5,420 nt of DNA, taken from Acidobacteriota bacterium. GTDB lineage: Bacteria > Acidobacteriota > Blastocatellia > Pyrinomonadales > Pyrinomonadaceae. Positions 1-5,420 of this stretch are shown here, one piece after another. Numbering within the stretch: position 1 is the stretch's first letter; each line of letters starts with the position of its first letter. The notes under the pieces were generated by a model that saw only the letters and a list, made by a program, of their open reading frames with translations, made no database searches and had not been told where the DNA came from. The stretch spans positions 1-5,420 of the forward strand of contig CAUJFK010000068.1 of the NCBI GenBank assembly GCA_963169175.1. The letters run 5' to 3'. Both the position numbers and the translations under genes were made by a program.

Positions 1-2989
1 TCGCCGTTTCGACCTGTCGCGCGTCGGCCGGCTGAAGTTCAACATAAAAATGGGCCGCCCGGAAAAGGACCGCATTGACGATCCGCTTTTGGTTGCGACC
101 GATTTTGTCCAGGTCGTTAATTACCTTCTTCGTATGAAGAGGGACAGCGAACATTACTACCAGGATGACATCGATCATCTCGGCAACCGCCGCGTACGTG
201 CCGTTGGCGAACTGCTTGAAAACCAGTTCCGCATCGGCCTCGAGCGTATGGAGCGGGCGATCAAAGAGAAGATGTCCATTCAACAGGACATGTTTACCAC
301 GATGCCGCGCGACCTTGTGAACGCAAAGCCGGTTACGGCGGCGGTCCGCGAATTTTTCGGTTCGTCACAATTGTCGCAGTTCATGGACCAGACGAATCCG
401 CTTTCAGAGATCACGCACAAACGTCGTCTTTCGGCCCTTGGGCCGGGCGGTTTATCGCGTGAACGCGCAGGCTTTGAGGTCCGCGATGTGCACCCGACGC
501 ACTATGGCCGCATTTGCCCGATCGAGACGCCTGAAGGCCCGAACATCGGCCTTATCTCGTCGCTCTCGTGCTTTGCACGCATCAACGAATTCGGGTTTAT
601 CGAATCGCCTTACCGCAAGGTCGAAGACGGCCGCGTTATCGAATACGTCAAGGTGCACAACGGCGGCGACACCAAGTTCAAGCCGAATGAGCATGTGCCG
701 CTGGAAGAGGTCGAGAAAGCGAACAAGAAGGTTGCCAAGGAAGACGGCAAGCAGGCCGAATTTGAACCGTATCCGTTCTATCTGACCGCGTGGGAAGAGG
801 ACCGCTACGTTATCGGCCAGGCGAACATTGAACTGGATCCGAAGGGCCATCTGGTAAACGACCGAAACGCCGCCCGTTTGCGGGGTGAGTTCATTACCGC
901 CGATCGAGCGGACACCCAGTATATGGACGTTTCACCGAAGCAGCTTGTTTCGGTGGCTGCGTCGCTGATCCCGTTCCTTGAAAACGACGACGCTAACCGC
1001 GCCCTGATGGGTTCGAACATGCAGCGTCAGTCAGTCCCGCTGCTTCGTGCCGAATCGCCGTATGTTGGCACCGGTATGGAAAAGATCGCGGCGCGCGATT
1101 CGGGCGCCGTGGTTATCGCAAAACGTAACGGCGTTGTCGATTATGTCGATTCGGAACGCATTATCGTTAAGGCGGACCACCAGGTGGACGGCACGATCTC
1201 GCGTGAGGTGACGGCGGACATTTACTCGCTGGTCAAGTTCAAGCGTTCTAACCAGAACACGTGTATCAACCAGCGGCCGATCGTAACGGTTGGCGAACGT
1301 GTTCGTAAGGGACAGGTCATCGCCGACGGGCCGTGTACCGACCGCGGTGAACTTGCACTGGGGCGAAACGTGCTGGTGGCATTTATGCCCTGGCGCGGCT
1401 ACAACTTTGAGGACGCGATCCTGGTTTCCGAGCGGCTGGTGAAGGATGACTATTACACGTCGATCCACATCGAAGAACTCGAGATCGAAGCACGCGACAC
1501 GAAGCTTGGGCCTGAAGAGATCACGCGGGATATTCCGAACATTGGCGAGAATATGCTCCGCGATCTGGACGATTCGGGCATCATCCGAATCGGAGCTCAG
1601 GTAAAGCCGGGCTCGATCCTGGTCGGTAAAGTGACGCCGAAGGGCGAAACTCAGCTGACCGCTGAAGAAAAACTGCTCCGGGCCATATTTGGTGAAAAAG
1701 CAGGTGATGTGAAGGACGCCAGCCTGACCTGTCCGCCGGGAATCGACGGCACTGTCGTTGACGTGCAGATCTTTACCCGCAAGGGCCAGGAGAAGGACGA
1801 ACGAAGCCTGGATATCGAGCAGATGGAAGAGGACGATCTTCGCCGCGACCTTGACGACGAAATTCGTATTCTTGAGGAACAGCGCAACGAACGCATCTTT
1901 GAATTGTTCGACGGACGCAAGCTGCAAAAGGACCTGATGGACGGCAAGGAAGTGCTTCTCAAAAAAGGCACGACACTTAACCGCGAGGCCCTGCGTGATA
2001 TCGACACCAAACTTTTGAAAAAAGCCGAGGTGTCCGCCGGTTCGATCGATATCGCGGCTGAAGTCCGTGAGTATGAGCAGCGGACCGATCGTCAGATCAG
2101 CATTCTTGCTGACATTTACGACGAGAAGATCACCAAGCTCAAGCAGGGCGACGAACTTCCTCCGGGCGTTATCAAGATGGTGAAGGTCTTTGTTGCCATG
2201 AAGCGCAAACTCAGCGTCGGCGACAAGATGGCCGGCCGCCACGGTAACAAGGGCGTTATTGCCCGCATTCTTCCGGAAGAAGATATGCCGTACCTGCCGG
2301 ACGGAACGCCGGTCGAGATCGTGCTCAATCCGCTTGGCGTACCTTCGCGTATGAACGTCGGCCAGATCCTGGAGACGCATCTCGGCTGGGCCGCACGCGT
2401 TCTTGGGCTGCATTTTGCGACGCCGGTTTTCGACGGTGCGAGCGAGGCGGAGATCAAGGAATACATCGGGCAAGCGAACAGCAAATACGATGAGCTTGAT
2501 CTGCCGAATTCGGTCGGCCCATCGGGCAAAACGCGTCTGTACGACGGTTTGACCGGTGATCAGTTCGAGCAGAAGGTGACCGTTGGGTACATCTATATGC
2601 TGAAACTGTCGCACCTTGTGGATGACAAGATCCACGCACGCTCTATTGGCCCGTACTCGCTAATCACCCAGCAGCCGCTGGGCGGAAAGGCACAGTTCGG
2701 TGGACAGCGATTCGGAGAAATGGAGGTTTGGGCGCTTGAGGCATATGGTGCCGCTCACATCCTGCAGGAACTTCTGACATGCAAATCAGATGATGTGGCG
2801 GGCCGTTCGAAGATCTACGAGACGATCGTCAAGGGCGTGTCTAACTTCGAGCCCGGCATTCCCGAATCGTTCAATGTCCTGGTGCGTGAACTTCAGTCAC
2901 TCTGTCTGGACGTTGAGCTGATCCAGGAGGATCAGATCGATCCGGATGAGATCGTTGCGGGTGTTGATGCGCTCGTTGGTGTTGATTAG
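1..2989 (+). CDS. rpoB: DNA-directed RNA polymerase subunit beta, 5'-truncated by window edge
   Basis: This is the beta subunit of RNA polymerase, which forms one pincer of the enzyme, lines the RNA exit path and carries the rifampicin pocket. The frame is open from base 2 (base 1 ends a preceding codon), and RRFDLSRVGRLKFN is read before the first ATG at 50. That ATG is therefore internal, and the true start lies left of the window. About 995 residues are present, matching E. coli beta from roughly residue 390. Visible blocks in order: rifampicin cluster I GSSQLSQFMDQ to HKRRLSALGPGGL (359-439); cluster II TPEGPNIGLI; GSNMQRQSVP; MPWRGYNFEDAILVSE; GDKMAGRHGNKG (2219-2254), whose two lysines lie near the active site; and the C-terminal clamp block QQPLGGKAQFGGQRFGEMEVW. 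Residues equivalent to E. coli S512, Q513, D516, H526, R529 and S531 are unchanged, so the drug site looks susceptible-type. Two segments are longer than in E. coli: about 42 extra residues in 623-805, and a helical charged insertion in 1790-2170. The stop is TAG at 2987-2989. rpoC follows after 220 bp. Confidence 0.99.
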   Translation, partial: RRFDLSRVGRLKFNIKMGRPEKDRIDDPLLVATDFVQVVNYLLRMKRDSEHYYQDDIDHLGNRRVRAVGELLENQFRIGLERMERAIKEKMSIQQDMFTTMPRDLVNAKPVTAAVREFFGSSQLSQFMDQTNPLSEITHKRRLSALGPGGLSRERAGFEVRDVHPTHYGRICPIETPEGPNIGLISSLSCFARINEFGFIESPYRKVEDGRVIEYVKVHNGGDTKFKPNEHVPLEEVEKANKKVAKEDGKQAEFEPYPFYLTAWEEDRYVIGQANIELDPKGHLVNDRNAARLRGEFITADRADTQYMDVSPKQLVSVAASLIPFLENDDANRALMGSNMQRQSVPLLRAESPYVGTGMEKIAARDSGAVVIAKRNGVVDYVDSERIIVKADHQVDGTISREVTADIYSLVKFKRSNQNTCINQRPIVTVGERVRKGQVIADGPCTDRGELALGRNVLVAFMPWRGYNFEDAILVSERLVKDDYYTSIHIEELEIEARDTKLGPEEITRDIPNIGENMLRDLDDSGIIRIGAQVKPGSILVGKVTPKGETQLTAEEKLLRAIFGEKAGDVKDASLTCPPGIDGTVVDVQIFTRKGQEKDERSLDIEQMEEDDLRRDLDDEIRILEEQRNERIFELFDGRKLQKDLMDGKEVLLKKGTTLNREALRDIDTKLLKKAEVSAGSIDIAAEVREYEQRTDRQISILADIYDEKITKLKQGDELPPGVIKMVKVFVAMKRKLSVGDKMAGRHGNKGVIARILPEEDMPYLPDGTPVEIVLNPLGVPSRMNVGQILETHLGWAARVLGLHFATPVFDGASEAEIKEYIGQANSKYDELDLPNSVGPSGKTRLYDGLTGDQFEQKVTVGYIYMLKLSHLVDDKIHARSIGPYSLITQQPLGGKAQFGGQRFGEMEVWALEAYGAAHILQELLTCKSDDVAGRSKIYETIVKGVSNFEPGIPESFNVLVRELQSLCLDVELIQEDQIDPDEIVAGVDALVGVD

Positions 2990-2991
2990 TC

Positions 2992-3008
2992 CGGTCGCAT
3001 AGCGACCG
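2992..3008. repeat. Outer mini-hairpin, left arm
   Basis: A perfect 7-bp stem CGGTCGC / GCGACCG encloses the 3-nt loop ATA. It begins 3 nt after the rpoB stop codon and ends 2 nt before the left REP-like unit. It shares the CGC-RTA-GCG core with the hairpin at 3060-3074 and, on the opposite strand, the one at 3172-3186. No T-tract follows, so it is unlikely to terminate transcription by itself. Confidence 0.7.
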
Positions 3009-3010
3009 CA

Positions 3011-3046
3011 TGAATGTAGCCGTGGGTTTCAACCCACGGTTATGCG
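3011..3046 (+). repeat. REP-like palindrome with GTAG head, left copy
   Basis: The GTAG tetranucleotide at 3016-3019 is followed by a perfect 9-bp inverted repeat, CCGTGGGTT (3020-3028) and AACCCACGG (3031-3039). Allowing G-U pairs, the RNA stem extends to 3015-3028 with 3031-3044. A GTAG head followed by an imperfect palindrome is the defining layout of REP sequences linked to RAYT transposases. The same 36-nt unit recurs inverted at 3134-3169 with three differences. Confidence 0.75.
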
Positions 3047-3059
3047 GAAAAGAGAAAGG

Positions 3060-3074
3060 CGTCGCGTAGCGACG
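3060..3074. repeat. Inner mini-hairpin, left arm
   Basis: A perfect 6-bp stem CGTCGC / GCGACG encloses the loop GTA. It lies 13 nt inside the left REP-like unit. It resembles the reverse complement of the hairpin at 3102-3120, which has a longer stem and loop but the same CGTCGCGT...GCGACG framework, so it looks like half of an inverted pair. Confidence 0.65.
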
Positions 3075-3101
3075 ATTGAAAATTCAAAGGCGAAGATCCA
3101 G

Positions 3102-3120
3102 CCGTCGCCGAACGCGACGG
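3102..3120. repeat. Inner mini-hairpin, right arm
   Basis: A perfect 7-bp stem CCGTCGC / GCGACGG encloses the 5-nt loop CGAAC. It sits 13 nt from the right REP-like unit, mirroring the spacing in the left arm. Its reverse complement aligns with the hairpin at 3060-3074 apart from two extra loop bases and one extra base pair. Confidence 0.65.
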
Positions 3121-3133
3121 GAAACATGATTCA

Positions 3134-3169
3134 CGCAGCACCGCGGGTTGAAACCCACGGCTACATTCA
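3134..3169 (-). repeat. REP-like palindrome with GTAG head, right (inverted) copy
   Basis: Read on the minus strand, this unit matches 3011-3046 at 33 of 36 positions. The GTAG head is the complement of CTAC at 3161-3164. Its own palindrome, CCGCGGGTT (3141-3149) and AACCCACGG (3152-3160), has a single C/A mismatch where the left copy pairs perfectly. Both copies point their GTAG ends outward, as expected for a REP doublet that can fold into one long hairpin. Confidence 0.75.
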
Positions 3170-3171
3170 GG

Positions 3172-3186
3172 CACCGCTACGCGGTG
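3172..3186. repeat. Outer mini-hairpin, right arm
   Basis: A perfect 6-bp stem CACCGC / GCGGTG encloses the loop TAC, which is GTA on the other strand. It starts 2 nt after the right REP-like unit, mirroring the hairpin at 2992-3008. It ends 23 nt upstream of the rpoC ATG, so in mRNA the composite structure stops just short of the expected ribosome footprint. The remaining leader, 3187-3209, is AT-rich. Confidence 0.65.
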
Positions 3187-3209
3187 AAGAGTTTAGTTGA
3201 AAAATTTAT

Positions 3210-5420
<2,211 letters not shown>

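Larger units (their letters stand above)
2992..3186. repeat. Composite palindromic REPIN/BIME-like element filling the rpoB-rpoC spacer
   Basis: This 195-bp element takes up most of the 220-bp spacer. It consists of two inverted arms, 2992-3074 and 3102-3186, around a 27-nt centre. Each arm carries an outer mini-hairpin, then a REP-like unit, then an inner mini-hairpin. The gaps are symmetric: 2 nt between outer hairpin and REP on both sides, and 13 nt between REP and inner hairpin on both sides. The two REP units match at 33 of 36 positions in inverted orientation, with the GTAG heads facing outward. The 5-nt word TTAGT occurs just outside both ends (2986-2990 and 3193-3197). It might be a target-site duplication but could be chance. 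Paired, inverted GTAG-headed REPs are the hallmark of REPIN/BIME elements mobilised by RAYT transposases. That assignment is by structure only, and no transposase is present here. No oligo-T tract follows any stem, so it does not resemble a simple intrinsic terminator. Confidence 0.75.

Noticed and set aside
50..52. ATG at 50 as the rpoB start
   Set aside because: The same frame is open upstream to the window edge and encodes conserved RpoB sequence (FDLSRVGRLKFN), so this Met is internal.
1031..2635. Long open frame of 534 codons on the minus strand opposite rpoB
   Set aside because: It lies wholly inside a highly conserved rpoB coding region. The translation shows no recognisable family, and long antisense frames are expected from the codon bias of such a gene.
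3010..3069. Possible 19-residue peptide in the spacer (ATG at 3010, TAG at 3067), reading MNVAVGFNPRL...
   Set aside because: It is simply the translation of the left REP-like palindrome and the next mini-hairpin. No ribosome-binding site was seen, and such VAVGFNPR-type peptides arise from the repeat sequence itself.
2992..3120. Intrinsic terminator after rpoB
   Set aside because: The stems at 2992-3008, 3020-3039, 3060-3074 and 3102-3120 are GC-rich, but none is followed by a run of T. Terminating here would cut off the essential rpoC.
2992..3186. CRISPR array
   Set aside because: The repeats are inverted rather than direct, there are only two copies of the main unit, and there are no regular unique spacers.
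3197..3209. Promoter directly upstream of rpoC (TTGAAA at 3197-3202)
   Set aside because: The box resembles a -35 element, but a -10 at normal spacing would fall inside the rpoC coding region, and no convincing pair of boxes was found elsewhere in the spacer.

Overview
The window covers part of the bacterial rpoB-rpoC operon. It contains the 3' three quarters of rpoB (RNA polymerase beta subunit, cut by the left edge), a 220-bp spacer, and the 5' half of rpoC (beta' subunit, cut by the right edge). Both genes are on the + strand, show no frameshift, and keep every core motif that falls inside the window. The moderately high GC content and the wording of the RpoB and RpoC sequences (for example the beta' N-terminal block around SWSHGEVTKPETINYR and a helical insertion before the beta QGDELPPGV block) suggest an Acidobacteriota-like organism, possibly Blastocatellia. 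This placement comes from remembered sequence resemblance, not from a search, and is tentative.

Layout: 1-2989 is rpoB, entering at about E. coli beta residue 390 and ending with TAG. 2990-3209 is the spacer. 3210-5420 is rpoC, from its ATG through the catalytic Asp triad and the secondary-channel coiled coil, stopping just before the F-loop and bridge helix. The two products join with alpha, omega and sigma to form RNA polymerase. The catalytic Mg is held by beta', and the rifampicin pocket lies in beta.

The unusual part is the spacer. Nearly all of it (2992-3186) is one composite palindromic element. Each half holds a CGC-RTA-GCG-type mini-hairpin, a REP-like palindrome with a 5' GTAG head, and a second mini-hairpin, and the right half is an inverted copy of the left. 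The spacings are symmetric: 2 nt, 13 nt, a 27-nt centre, 13 nt, 2 nt. This looks like a REPIN/BIME-type non-autonomous repeat lodged between two essential co-transcribed genes. No defence system, mobile-element protein, tRNA, rRNA or CRISPR array is visible.
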